The notes under the pieces were generated by a model that worked only from the letters and a program-made list of their open reading frames with translations, did not search any database and was not told where the DNA came from. A stretch of 64,000 nucleotides of DNA, taken from positions 558,001 to 622,000 of the forward strand of contig CAWHYF010000001.1 in NCBI GenBank assembly GCA_963833585.1. The letters are read 5' to 3'. The translations under genes and the position numbers were made by a program. Shown in pieces: positions 41,928 through 51,983 of the stretch. Origin of the DNA: Bog-756 sp963833585 (GTDB taxonomy: Bacteria; Actinomycetota; Acidimicrobiia; Acidimicrobiales; RAAP-2). The first letter of the stretch is position 1, and every line of letters begins with the position of its first letter.

Positions 41928-42871
41928 ACCACCTGATCTGGCGGCTCCACCGGAACCAGGCCGTCTTCGCCCTCGCCGCGCTGGGTGCCCTGGCGGCCCT
42001 CCTGGTGGTCACCGGCATCGTCATGGCCCACGACTACCACCGCTTCCTGGCCACCTGCGCCAGCACCCAGAGCTGTGGCGACACCGGACAGCTGTTCAGC
42101 GGGGACGGCGCCATCTTCGACGTCGTCAACCTCACCATGGTGGTCCCCCTGCTGTTCGGCCTGTTCTGGGGGGCACCCCTGGTGGCCAAGGAGATCGAGG
42201 ACGGGACCCACAACCTGGTGTGGTCCCAGGGGGTCACCCGCCGTCGCTGGATGCGGACCAACGTGTGCTGGGTCCTGCTGGCCGCCGCGGGGTGGGGGGC
42301 GGCCATCGCCGCCCTGGTCAGCTGGTGGCGCAGCCCGGAGAACGCCCTCGGGAGCCGGTTCGACGCCTTCGACGTGCAGGGGATCGTGCCCGTGGCCTAC
42401 TCGGTCTTCGCCGTGGCCCTGGGCGTCGCCGTCGGGTCGCTGATCAGGCGGGTCCTGCCGGCCCTGGCGGTGACCCTCGGGGCCTTCGTGGCGGTGCGGG
42501 TCGCGGTGGGTATCTATCTCCGGCCCCATTTCCTCACGCCGGTGACCGGGACCGTCGGGTTGGGGGGAGCCACCCGCGGTTTCCCGCCCGGTTCGTGGGT
42601 GATCTCCTCGGACATCGTCGGGCCCGGCGGCCTCTCCTTCGGGCACGGCATCGCTCCCGGCGATCTCCCCCAGGCCTGCCTGCGGTCCGGGGTGGCGGAG
42701 AAGAGCCTGTTGCTGCCGTGCCTGGTGGCCCACGGCTTCCGCCAGGTCCTCACCTTCCAGCCCGCCAGCCGCTTCTGGGCCATCCAGGGCATCGAGGCGT
42801 CGCTCTTCCTGGTGGCATCGGCCGCCCTTCTCGGGGTGGCGTTCTGGAGCGTCCTGGCCAAGGACGCCTGA
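41924..42871 (+). CDS. ABC transporter permease (ABC-2 type)
   Basis: A 315-residue membrane protein with about six hydrophobic segments (AVFALAALGALAALLVVTGI; LTMVVPLLFGLFWGAPLVAK; NVCWVLLAAAGWGAAIAALV; IVPVAYSVFAVALGVAVGSL; ALAVTLGAFVAVRVAVGIYL; ASLFLVASAALLGVAFWSVL). The cytoplasmic block EIEDGTHNLVWSQGVTRRRW is typical of this permease group. It ends the gntR-ATPase-permease operon. Confidence 0.9.
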   Translation: MNHLIWRLHRNQAVFALAALGALAALLVVTGIVMAHDYHRFLATCASTQSCGDTGQLFSGDGAIFDVVNLTMVVPLLFGLFWGAPLVAKEIEDGTHNLVWSQGVTRRRWMRTNVCWVLLAAAGWGAAIAALVSWWRSPENALGSRFDAFDVQGIVPVAYSVFAVALGVAVGSLIRRVLPALAVTLGAFVAVRVAVGIYLRPHFLTPVTGTVGLGGATRGFPPGSWVISSDIVGPGGLSFGHGIAPGDLPQACLRSGVAEKSLLLPCLVAHGFRQVLTFQPASRFWAIQGIEASLFLVASAALLGVAFWSVLAKDA

Positions 42872-42972
42872 TCCGCCCGCCCGACCCCCGTCGGCGGTGG
42901 CCGCCGCCGGCCCCCGTCGCGGAGGCGCCTCGCTCGCTAGCATCGCCCCAGTCCGATCAGGGAGCGGCAGCG

Positions 42973-44510
42973 ATGGCACATGACCCGGTAGTGGCCGACA
43001 CGGTGAGCGAGCGCGACAGCCTCGAGCCCCACTTCGTCCTGGCCGACCAGGACCACCGGGCCACTGAGGCCCTGGCCCGCTACCGCGGCGACGCCGGCCG
43101 GCAGCCCAACGTCCTGTTCGTCCTCTTCGACGATGTGGGCTGGGGTGACTTCGGTTGTTACGGCGGGGGAGTGGCGGTCGGGGCGCCAACCCCGAACATC
43201 GACCGGCTGGCCCGGCGCGGCAAGTTGCTGACCTCGTGCTACTCGGAGCCGTCCTGCACCCCGTCGCGGGCCTCGATCATGACGGGCCGGCTTCCCATGC
43301 GCCACGGCCTGCTCCGACCTCCGATGTACGGCCAGCCCGGTGGGCTCGACGGCGAGGTGACCTTGGCCGAGCTGCTCTCGGCCCACGGCTACGTGACCCA
43401 GGCGGTGGGCAAGTGGCACATCGGGGAGAACGTCGAATCCCAGCCCCAGAACGTCGGCTTCGACGACTTCTACGGTTTCCTGTCGGTCTCGGACATGTAC
43501 ACCGAATGGCGGGACCCGAACTTCTTCCCCGAAGTGGTCTACAGCGAGGAGCGGACCCGGTGGGTGGAGAACCTCCCCTTCAACAAGTGCTTCGTGCACG
43601 CCGGCGCGGGGGGGAGTCACCGAGAACGTGGAGGAGGTCACGGTACCGGTCCTCTCCCTGCTCGACGAGCAGGTGGGCCACCTACTCCCTCGAGTTCATC
43701 CGCCGGATGGCCGAGCCGCCGCCGGAGGGCAGGAGGCCGTGGTTCCTCTACCACTGCACCCGGGGTGCCCACTTCGACAACTATCCCCACGAGCGGTTTC
43801 TCGGAGCCTCCCCGGCCAAACACCCCTACAAGGACACCATCATCGAACTGGACGACATCGTGGGGCGGCTGGTCGCCGAGCTGGAGTCCACCGGCCAGTT
43901 GGAGGACACCGTGATCTTCATCTCGTCGGACAACGGACCCGAGATGGAGACCTGGCCCGATGCGGCCTACTCGCCGTTCCGGAGCGCCAAGGGCTCCACC
44001 TGGGAGGGAGGTCAGCGGGTGCCGGCCATCGCAGCCTGGCCCGGCATGATCGCTCCCGACGTCGCCACCGACGGCCTGTTCTCCCAGATGGACCTGTTCA
44101 ACACGGTGCTCACGCTGGCCGGCGCCGGGGGTTCGGTCCCGGCGGACCGGTACATCGACGGGGTGGACCAGACCTCGTTCCTCCTCGACCCCGATGGCCA
44201 GTCCAACCGCAAATACCTCTACTACTGGCTCACCAACGTGTTCTCGGCGCTGCGGGTGGCGGAGTGGAAGTTCATGGTCGCCTCCACCTCGGACGATGAT
44301 CGGGACTGCTTCAACCTGGGGGGATTCACCGGGGTCACCCAGAAGTACTCCCACGGGCGGCTGTACAACCTGTACCTCGACCCCAAGGAGAGTCACAGCT
44401 ACATGATCCGAAAGCTGGCCTACATCGACAGCTTCACCAGTGGGATCCGCGATCACTTCGTCACCTTCGGCCGGTACCCGCCCCGGCAGCCCATCGCCGC
44501 CATGAGCTGA
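42973..44510 (+). CDS. Sulfatase (arylsulfatase type), two apparent frameshifts
   Basis: Hydrolyses sulfate esters. ATG 42973 follows AGGGAG, with TAGCAT at 42938-42943 as a possible -10. The first frame (to about 43615) has LFVLFDDVGWGDFGCYGGG (metal Asp pair), PTPNIDRLARRG and SCTPSRASIMTGR with formylglycine Cys95 (CTPSR). Removing one G from the seven-G run at 43608-43614 restores GVTENVEEVTVPVLSLLDEQ. A second extra base near 43671 leads to WATYSLEFIRRM and the remaining frame with ISSDNGPEMETW, GSTWEGGQRVPAIAAWPG and the end at 44510. No signal peptide, so it is probably cytosolic. All active-site blocks are intact. Confidence 0.85.
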
Positions 44511-44516
44511 GCGGTC

Positions 44517-44536
44517 GGGCCGGGCCGGGCCGGGCC
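44517..44536. repeat. Short GGGCC tandem repeat (four units)
   Basis: GGGCC occurs four times in a row in the spacer after the sulfatase stop, upstream of the helicase gene. Such G/C runs may be hard to sequence. Confidence 0.6.
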
Positions 44537-44612
44537 GGCGCGGGTCAAGCCGTGGCGTGTCGGACCGCTACCGTGAGTGGACGACCCCACGGAACAGAGG
44601 AGACAGCCCGCG

Positions 44613-47600
44613 GTGATCAGCCGGGCCGACCAGGAAGTGCTGGAGCAGATGGTGGGGCCGGCCACTTTCGAGCGCGCCTGCGGGTATGCCCACGGCGGGG
44701 CGGTCGGCAACCGGACCTGGAGCCTGGGCGGCACCCGGGTCGTGGGTGAGGTGCAAGGGGGAGCCGCCCGGCCCTACGTCGCCTCGGTCGAGCTCACCCG
44801 GACCGACTCGGAGGGCCTGTCCGGCTTCCGGGCCACCTGCACCTGCCCGGTCGGGGTCAACTGCAAGCACGCCGTGGCCCTGGTCCTGGCCGAGGACCCG
44901 GACGACAAGGGGGACGAGGGGGAGGAGCCGACGGGGCCCCCGACCCTGACCCTGCTCCGCGGGGACGGGGAGGTGCACTCCCTCCGGCGGGGGGGCAGGA
45001 GCTCGTCGTGGGACCGCCACGGCGGGGCCGGACGACTGGGCCTTCCCGCTCGAGGCCCTGCTCGTCGGCCACGACCGGCCCGAGGAGGTCCCGGCCGAGG
45101 AGCCGGGCCCCGACGAGATCGCCCTCCAGTTCGAACTGTCTCTCGGTGCCCTCGGCTCGGCCCGCCGCGCCGGCCCGGCGGGGCCCGGCATCAAGGTCCG
45201 GCCGGTGGTGCCCGGTCGAAGCGGGGGTTGGGTGCGGGGAGGGATCTCCTGGTCGAGTCTCGACTATTTCTCCTACGGACGCCGCCGGTCGGAGCGGTTC
45301 GCCGAGCGGCTCCTGCTGGTCAAGGAGCTCCTCGCCCTCAGCCGCCTGGCCTCCCGCCCGAGCCTGTACACCGCCACCGACGAGACGGTCCGTCTGGAGG
45401 CCATCAACAGCCGGCGGCTCTGGGACCTGCTGGGCGAGGCCCGGGCCCTCGGGCTGCCCCTGGTGCAGGCGGGACGGGGGGCCCGACCGGTGATGCTGTT
45501 ACCGACACCGGCGGAGGTGACCATCGACGTGACCCGGACCGCGACCGGGCTGCGAGCCGAACCACGCATCGGTACGTCCTCGCTCCGCCTGCCCCTCGAG
45601 ACGTCCATGCTGATCGGCCGGCCGGCCCACGGTATCGCCTGGTGGGACGAGCTCTTCGTCCCCGTCCGGTCGGGCCCAGACCGGAGGGCTCGGTCTGGCC
45701 GCCTTGGACACCCCGGTCGACGACGACCTCCGGGCCTTTCTGCGCACCGCCACCGTCGAAGTCCCCCACCATGACGAGGAGCGGTTCGTGCGCACCCTGG
45801 TCCCGAAGCTTCGCCGCCGGGTGGCCGTGGGTTCGAGCGACGGCTCCGTGGAGCTGCCCGAGGCCCGGCCGGCCACCCTGGTCCTCTCCGTCCGGCAGGA
45901 CGAGGGCCCCCGGCTGGAGCTGACCTGGACCCGGGGCGGGAGGGCGCCGAGGGGCGCCAGCCCCTGTGGACGGTGCGGGGGCGGTACCGCGACCGGGCCG
46001 CCGAGGAGTCCCTCATGGACTCGGTGCTGGCCGCCGCCAGCCCCCTGCCGGAGCTGTTCGAGCGGGGGCGCACCGGGGAGCGGCTGGCCCCGGTGGCCTA
46101 CCTGGCCGGCATGACCGCGGTCCGGTTCGTGACCGAGGTGCTGCCGGCGCTGGAGTCCATCGACGGCGTGGTCATCGAACACGCCGGGGGCCTGCCCGAG
46201 TTCCGGGAGGCGAAGACAGCTCCGGTGGTGAAGCTGGGTGGGACGGCCTCGGGCGACAGCGATTGGTTCGACCTCACCGTCGCGGTCACCGTGGGTGGAG
46301 AGGAGGTCCCCTTCGCCGAGCTCTTCGTGGCCCTGGCCGAGGAGCGGACCCATCTGATCCTGCCCTCGGGGACCTACTTCTCCCTCGAGTCGACGAGCTC
46401 CAGGAGCTGGCCCGCCTGATCGCCGAAGCCCGCGCCCTGCTCGACGTCTCGCCCGAAGGAGTACGGCTGAGCCGGTTCCAGGCCAGCCTGTGGGAGGACC
46501 TGCAGGGTCTCGGGGTGCTCACCGCCCAGGCCAAGGCGTGGGAGGCGTCGGTGCTGGCCCTCGCCGAGGGGTCCGAGCGGACCGAGTACCCGGCCCCGGC
46601 GGGTCTGCGGGCCACCCTGCGTCCCTATCAGCTGACCGGGTTCAACTGGCTGGCCTACTCTCTATCGAGCACCGACTCGGCGGGGTCCTGGCCGACGACA
46701 TGGGGTTGGGCAAGACACTCGAGGCCCTGGCCCTCATGTGTCACGCCCGGGAGCGGGACGGGGGCGGCGCCCCCTTCCTGGTGGTGGCCCCCACCAGCGT
46801 GGTGGGCAACTGGGCCGCCGAGTGCCGCCGGTTCGCCCCGGGCCTGAGGGCGTTGACGGTGTCCGAGACCCAGCGGCGTCGGGGGAGCCGGATCGCCGAC
46901 GTGGCCCGGTCGGCCGACCTCATCGTCACCTCCTACAGCCTGTTCCGACTGGAGCACGAGGGATACGCCGAGGTGACCTGGGCCGGCATGTTCCTCGACG
47001 AAGCCCAGTTCGCCAAGAACCGGCAGTCCCAGACCTACCAGCGGGCCAAGCTCCTCCCGGCGCCGTTCAAGGTGTGCATGACCGGGACTCCCATCGAGAA
47101 CAACCTGATGGAGCTGTGGTCGCTGCTCTCCATCGCCGCCCCGGGGCTCTTCGCCAGCGCCGAGCGCTTCGCGGAGTACTACCGCGTCCCCATCGAGCGG
47201 CACGCCGATGCCGAGCGCCTGGCCCAGCTGCGCCGCCGGATCCGGCCGCTCATGCTGCGCCGGACCAAGGAACAGGTGGCCGGCGACCTGCCCGACAAGC
47301 AGGAGCAGGTCCTCGAGCTGGACCTCAATCCGCGGCACCACACCATCTATCAGACCCACCTCCAGCGCGAGCGCCAGAAGGTGCTCGGGTTGCTCGGCGA
47401 CATGAACGAAACCGGATGGCCATCTTCCGCTCGCTGACCCTGCTGCGGCAGGCCAGCCTCGATGTCTCGCTCATCGACGACCAGCACGCCGGCGTGCCCT
47501 CCACCAAGCTCGACGCCCTCATGGAGATGCTCGACGACATCGTGGAGGACGGTCACCGGGTGCTGGTCTTCAGTCAGTTCACCCGGTTCCTGGCCCTGGC

Positions 47601-48003
47601 CCGAGCCCGGTTGGAGTCCTCGGGTATCGAGTACTGCTACCTGGACGGGCGCACCCGGAAGCGGGAGGCGGTCATCGACCGTTTCCGCACCGGGGATGCC
47701 CCGGTGTTCTTGATCAGCCTCAAGGCCGGCGGGTTCGGCCTCAACCTGACCGAGGCCGACTACTGCGTCCTGCTCGACCCGTGGTGGAACCCGGCCACCG
47801 AGGCCCAGGCCGTCGACCGCATCCACCGCATCGGCCAGACCCGGAAGGTCATGGTCTACCGGCTGGTGGCCAAGGACACCGTCGAGGAGAAGGTCATGGC
47901 CCTGAAGGCCAAGAAGTCGGCCCTGTTCGCCGATGTGATGGACGCCGGTGGCCTGGAGTCGGGTGCGCTCACCGCGGCGGACATCCGCGGCCTGTTGGAC
48001 TGA
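44613..48003 (+). CDS. SWIM zinc-finger SNF2/HepA-type helicase, about six frameshifts
   Basis: DEAD-like Swi2/Snf2 ATPase of about 1,130 residues when repaired. GTG 44613 follows GAGGAG. N-terminal frame to about 45000: SWIM finger CTCPVGVNCKH (about residues 85-95). Second segment 45025-45690 (PDDWAFPLEALLVGH to DELFVPVRSG). Third 45700-45940, fourth 45960-46390, fifth 46390-46665 (DELQELARLIAEARALL to LRPYQLTGFNWLA), sixth 46665-47410 with GVLADDMGLGKT, VVAPTSVVGNW, FLDEAQFAKN and TGTPIENNL, seventh 47415-48003 with VFSQFTRFLALARARL, LISLKAGGFGLNLTEADYC and DRIHRIGQTRKV. Both RecA lobes keep every motif. Role in nucleoprotein remodelling or repair is inferred. Confidence 0.85.
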
Positions 48004-48159
48004 CCAGGCGGACGCACCCATCCCGAGGGACACGACCGCACGCCCGACCGCGCTTCTCCCTCCGACCCCCGACGACGGCGACCGAACCTCGCCCTCCGGG
48101 CCAACTGCCCGGGGTTACACTTCGCCGGCTGTCCCGTCCCCGACACGAGGAGGAACCAG

Positions 48160-50007
48160 ATGAACCCGGCGAAGCGATCCCCCCGGTGGCCGGCCCTGGG
48201 GGTCGCCGTGACCCTCACTGTCGTGGTCACCGCGGCCATCACCATGGGGACCGGCGCCACCGCGGGCGCGTCGGCCAAGGCGGTGGGAAGCCACGTCTTC
48301 GTCGCCCCCAGCCAGACCCCCGCCTTCGACGGCGACGCACCCGATCCCGACATCGTGTACTCCGGGGGCACCTACTACGCCTTCACCACCGGCACCCCCC
48401 TCGGCAACCACATCCAGGCCCTGGTCACGTCCGGGAGTCCCGGCCTCCGGGTGGCATTCGTACACCGGCACCACCTTCGGGTCGACGGCCCTGCCGACCA
48501 CCCCGGCGTGGGAGACCCCCGACACCCAGACCTCGCCCGGGGTCTTCTTCTACGGCGGCCACTGGGTCATGTTCTACGACGCCTCGGTCAACCCCCACCC
48601 CGCCGACAGCGGGTTCAGCTGCCTCTCGGTGGCGACGGCATCGTCGTTGAGCCCGAGCGCTCCCCGGTGTTCACCGACTCGTCCGGCGCACCGCTGTTCT
48701 GCGTGCGGCCCACGGCGGCGTGCTCGATCCGAGCCCGTTCGTCGACCCGGCCACCGGTGTGGCCTACCTGTTGTGGAAGTCCAACGACGGGAGCTCGTCG
48801 CAGCCGTCCCATGTGTGGTCGGCTCCGCTCAATGCCGCCGGGACCGGCTTCGCCGGATCGCCGACGTTGCTGCTCACCGTGGATCAGGCCGACCTGCCCT
48901 GGGAGACCACGTTCGACAACCCCCAGATGGTTGCCCGTCAGTGGCTACCTACACCTGCTCTTCTCGGCGGGGGACTTCCTCTCGGCCTCGTACTCGCAGG
49001 CCATCACCAGCTGCAGCGGCCCCCTCGGGCCGTGCAGCCAGCCGTCGAGCGGACCGTTCCTCACCTCCTACGGATCGGTGGCCGGCCCGGGTGGAGGGTC
49101 CCTGTTCCAGGACGCCGGTGGTCAGTGGTGGCTGGGCTTCGCCGGTTGGACGGCCGGGTGCACCAACTACTCGTGCGGCGGAGCCCGACGGCTCTTCACC
49201 GCACCCATCGATCTGAGCAACGACCTGAACGTTCCGTGCAACCCGCCGGCCGGGAGCCCGGCGGGCTACCGGATGACCGCGAGCGACGGAGGGATCTTCA
49301 GCTTCGGCAACCTTCCCTTCTGCGGATCGACCGGGTCGATCGTCCTCAACCAGCCGGTGGTGGGCATGGCCGACGCCGCTGACGGCGGCGGGTACTGGAC
49401 GGTGGCCCGGGACGGCGGGGTCTTCGCCTTCGGCGACGGCCACTTCTTCGGCTCGATGGGTGGAGCGCACCTCAACCAACCCATCGTGGGCATGGCCGCC
49501 ACCCCCGACGGCCAGGGCTACTGGCTGGTGGCCAGCGACGGCGGCATCTTCTCCTTCGGGGACGCCGCCTTCCACGGTTCGACCGGCGCCATGCACCTCA
49601 ACCGGCCCATCGTGGGCATGGCCGCCACCCCCGACGGCCAGGGCTACTGGCTGGTGGCCAGCGACGGCGGCATCTTCTCCTTCGGGGACGCCGCCTTCCA
49701 CGGGTCGACCGGGTCGATGCACCTCAACCAACCCATCGTGGGGATGGCCGCCACCCCGAGCGGTCACGGCTACTGGCTGGTGGCCAGCGACGGCGGCATC
49801 TTCACCTTCGGGGACGCCGCCTTCTACGGGTCGACCGGCGCCATGCACCTCAACCGGCCCATCGTGGGCATGGCGGCCGCCCCGGGCGGTCAGGGCTACT
49901 GGCTGGTGGCCAGCGACGGCGGCATCTTCTCCTTCGGGGACGCCCCCTTCTACGGGTCGACGGGCTCCCTCCGGCTCAACAAGCCGATCGTGGGCATGGC
50001 GGGCTGA
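48160..50007 (+). CDS. Secreted GH43-like five-bladed propeller protein with six C-terminal 42-residue repeats, frameshifted
   Basis: Exported glycosidase-like protein. TACACT near 48117, GAGGAGG and ATG 48160 start it. Signal peptide about residues 1-35 (ALGVAVTLTVVVTAAITMG). The GH43-like part begins FDGDAPDPDIVYSGGTYYAFTTG (catalytic-type Asp) and then moves through frames: to about 48440, then GVFFYGGHWVMFYDASVNPHPADS, then SPVFTDSSGAPLFCVRP, then VLDPSPFVDPATGVAYLLWKSNDG (48710-48940), then the original frame with LHLLFSAGDFLSASYSQAIT. The candidate acid is in WETTFDNPQMV. From 49264 six GYWLVASDGGIFSFGDA repeats reach the stop. Four indels are needed; all motifs survive. Confidence 0.8.
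   Translation: MNPAKRSPRWPALGVAVTLTVVVTAAITMGTGATAGASAKAVGSHVFVAPSQTPAFDGDAPDPDIVYSGGTYYAFTTGTPLGNHIQALVTSGSPGLRVAFVHRHHLRVDGPADHPGVGDPRHPDLARGLLLRRPLGHVLRRLGQPPPRRQRVQLPLGGDGIVVEPERSPVFTDSSGAPLFCVRPTAACSIRARSSTRPPVWPTCCGSPTTGARRSRPMCGRLRSMPPGPASPDRRRCCSPWIRPTCPGRPRSTTPRWLPVSGYLHLLFSAGDFLSASYSQAITSCSGPLGPCSQPSSGPFLTSYGSVAGPGGGSLFQDAGGQWWLGFAGWTAGCTNYSCGGARRLFTAPIDLSNDLNVPCNPPAGSPAGYRMTASDGGIFSFGNLPFCGSTGSIVLNQPVVGMADAADGGGYWTVARDGGVFAFGDGHFFGSMGGAHLNQPIVGMAATPDGQGYWLVASDGGIFSFGDAAFHGSTGAMHLNRPIVGMAATPDGQGYWLVASDGGIFSFGDAAFHGSTGSMHLNQPIVGMAATPSGHGYWLVASDGGIFTFGDAAFYGSTGAMHLNRPIVGMAAAPGGQGYWLVASDGGIFSFGDAPFYGSTGSLRLNKPIVGMAG
49264..50004 (+). repeat. Six tandem 126-base repeats in the GH43-like gene
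   Basis: The segment GGCTACTGGCTGGTGGCCAG recurs at about 49516, 49642, 49768 and 49894, a strict 126-base period (42 residues). Two more divergent copies precede it from 49264. The central copies are nearly identical. Confidence 0.92.
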
Positions 50008-50036
50008 CCGACCGACCCCACCGGCGCCGAGCGCTG

Positions 50037-50055
50037 GGTGGTGGCCGCCACCACC
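50037..50055. terminator. Strong hairpin between convergent genes
   Basis: GGTGGTGGC (50037-50045) and GCCACCACC (50047-50055) form a perfect 9-bp stem between the GH43-like stop (50007) and the soxR stop (50095). A bidirectional terminator is likely, although no T-run is present. A 10-base tandem repeat (GAACGGTGCC) follows. Confidence 0.5.
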
Positions 50056-50094
50056 GAACGGTGCCGAACGGTGCCGGGCCGCCGGCCCGATCCC

Positions 50095-50562
50095 TCAGGA
50101 CCGGGCGCGGCCCGTACCCAGCGTCCGGGCCCCGGGGCCGTCGGCGCCGAGCCGGTCGTCGGGATTGGTCAGGCGGCAGTGGTCGAGGGACAGACAGCCA
50201 CAGCCGATGCAGCCGGTGAGCCGGTCCCGTAGCTGCTGGAGCTGGAGGATGCGGTCGTCGAGATCGTCCCGCCAGGCGGCCGAGAGCCGGGCCCAGTCCC
50301 GGCGGTCGGGGGTCCGGCGGTCGCCGAGCCGGTCGAGCGCCCCCTTGATGTCGCGGAGGGGGATGCCCACCCGCTGGGAGGCCCGGATGAACGCCACCCG
50401 GCGGAGCGTGTCGCGGGGGTACCGGCGCTGGTTGCCCGGCGTGCGGCGGCTGGCGATGAGCCCCTGGGCCTCGTAGAAGTGGAGGGCGGAGACCGCCACC
50501 CCGCTGCGGGTGGCCAGTTGGCCCACACTCAGCTCGTGGATGCCGGCGGGAATCTGGGGCAC
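50095..50562 (-). CDS. soxR: Redox-sensitive transcriptional activator SoxR
   Basis: MerR-family [2Fe-2S] regulator of 155 residues. GTG 50562 gives the N-terminus PQIPAGIHELSVGQLATRSG, which matches actinobacterial SoxR proteins as I remember them. Helix-turn-helix: VAVSALHFYEAQGLIASRRT; second wing region NQRRYPRDTLRRVAFIR. The cluster-binding motif CIGCGCLSLDHC (Cx2CxCx5C) is complete. An upstream in-frame ATG (50580) would lie inside the operator. It is divergent from the flavin/F420 oxidoreductase gene, its probable target. Confidence 0.95.
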   Translation of the reverse strand: MPQIPAGIHELSVGQLATRSGVAVSALHFYEAQGLIASRRTPGNQRRYPRDTLRRVAFIRASQRVGIPLRDIKGALDRLGDRRTPDRRDWARLSAAWRDDLDDRILQLQQLRDRLTGCIGCGCLSLDHCRLTNPDDRLGADGPGARTLGTGRARS

Positions 50563-50567
50563 GGCCC

Positions 50568-50598
50568 TTGACCTTAACATTACTTGAGGTTTTACACT
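50568..50598 (+). promoter_or_regulatory. SoxR-type promoter with 19-bp spacer and dyad
   Basis: TTGACC (50568-50573) and TACACT (50593-50598) are separated by 19 bases, the long spacer typical of MerR/SoxR-activated promoters. The imperfect dyad ACCTTAACAT/TACTTGAGGT (50571-50590) fills the spacer. The start codon at 50605 is 6 bases after the -10 box, so the transcript would be leaderless. Confidence 0.75.
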
Positions 50599-50604
50599 CA
50601 GAGC

Positions 50605-51048
50605 ATGAGCACTCGAACCCAGCCCTTCACCGTGGCGGAACGGCAGTATCTGGCGTCCCAGCGGCTCGGCCGTCTGGCCACCACCGCAGCCGACGGCACC
50701 CTCCAGAACAACCCGGTGGGGTTCTTCGTGAACGAGGTGCTCGGGACGGTCGACATCTTCGGGCTGGCCATGGGCTCGTCCCGGAAGTTCCGCAACGTCG
50801 GGGAGGATCCCCACGTGGCCCTGGTGGTGGACGACCTGGCCTCGGTCGACCCGTGGACCGTGCGGGGCGTCGAGATCCGGGGGATCGCCGAGGCCCTCTG
50901 GGACCAGGACCCCCCGATGGAGACCATGAGCCGGGAGGCCATCCGGATCCACCCGCGGCGGGTCATCAGCTGGGGGGTCGATCCCGACCGGTCGGGCATG
51001 CAGGGGCGAAACGTCGGCGGGTCCGACCCCGACGACCGGGTGGCGTGA
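50605..51048 (+). CDS. PPOX-class (F420/flavin) oxidoreductase, pyridoxamine-phosphate-oxidase-like
   Basis: A 147-residue split-barrel flavin/F420-binding protein. Blocks are RLGRLATTAADGTLQNNPVGFFV, FGLAMGSSRKFRNVGEDPHVALVVDDL (F420-dependent type), VRGVEIRGIAEAL and IRIHPRRVISWGVDPD at the end. ATG 50605 lies right behind the SoxR promoter. It overlaps the next gene (TGATG), so both belong to the SoxR regulon. Probable reductase for redox-cycling or quinone-like compounds, which is inference. Confidence 0.9.
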   Translation: MSTRTQPFTVAERQYLASQRLGRLATTAADGTLQNNPVGFFVNEVLGTVDIFGLAMGSSRKFRNVGEDPHVALVVDDLASVDPWTVRGVEIRGIAEALWDQDPPMETMSREAIRIHPRRVISWGVDPDRSGMQGRNVGGSDPDDRVA

Positions 51049-51924
51049 TGGCCGACGCCACGCCGATGCTCGACCGGGCCTACGACCGGGTGACCGAGCT
51101 CGAGTTCGGCCCGACCCTCCCTTACGTCAACCACGGGCCGATGGCGGCCGAGGCCCTGGCGTGCCTGGACGAGGACGACCGCATCCCGGGGTGGGTCGAC
51201 GGGTTCCTCGACGGCATGGGTGACCACCTGGTGACCATCGGGACCGGGACGCCCCTGGACGGACGGTGGGAGGACGCCCTCGGCGACGGGGCCCGGCTCC
51301 CCGAGTGGTCGGCCCTGTTCACGCAGTCGATCGAGGACGAGGGTTGGCGACCGGTGGTGGACCGCTGGGTGCCCCGACTGATGCCGGCGCTCGCCTCGGC
51401 CCTGTTCCACGGGGTCATCCGCACCGCCCACGCCGTGCGGGCTATCGAGGCGGCCGACACCCCGGCCCGGCGGGCCGAGCTGGCCCGGGCCCTCGGCAGC
51501 TGGGCCTCCTGGTACCGAAGGGGACAGCCGGTCGAGGAGGTGGGCGGGGGAGGGGACGTCGGGCTCGAGGCGAGCCGGGCCGCCGCCAAGGGGGCCCGGT
51601 GCTACGTGGCCCAGCCGACCATCCTCAACCTGCACGGGGTGACCGGGGCCATGGCAGTGGCCCTGCTGGCCGGCCGGCTCAGCGAGGCCGACGGGGCCCG
51701 GGCCCTCGCCCAGGTCGAGGCCGAGCACCGCGCCCTCTACCGGGGCCAGCGGGCCGCCGACCTGAGCGTCGGAAGAGAAGGAGTGGGACACCGCGGTGGT
51801 CGACCGGGCGGCCAAGAGCGGCGATCCCCACCAGATCAAGTTGGTCGAGGCCTGCCGCCGGGGCCTGGTCGCCACCGGCGACGCCGGCTTTTCCGCCGCG
51901 GCCCGGACGGTGACCGGCTCGTAG
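51048..51924 (+). CDS. Questin-oxidase-like family protein (DUF4243), one frameshift
   Basis: About 290 residues after repair. Family-like blocks are PTLPYVNHGPMAAEALACL, HGVIRTAHAVRAIEAADTP, RRAELARALGSWASWY and TILNLHGVTGAMAVALL. The frame breaks near 51773: as written it continues VGREGVGH, but a one-base shift gives EKEWDTAVVDRAAKSGDPHQIKLVEACRRGL and TAG at 51922-51924. Questin oxidase in fungi is a Baeyer-Villiger-like enzyme of anthraquinone breakdown. The SoxR context suggests quinone detoxification. Starts in TGATG overlap with the upstream gene. Confidence 0.75.
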
Positions 51925-51983
51925 CGCCGAGAGGGTTTCACGCCGCGCTCCGAAACCCGTCTTCGAGCCCGCGCCCGATGGGG

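Noticed and set aside
49264..50004. CRISPR-like array
   Set aside because: The 126-base units are contiguous coding repeats without spacers.
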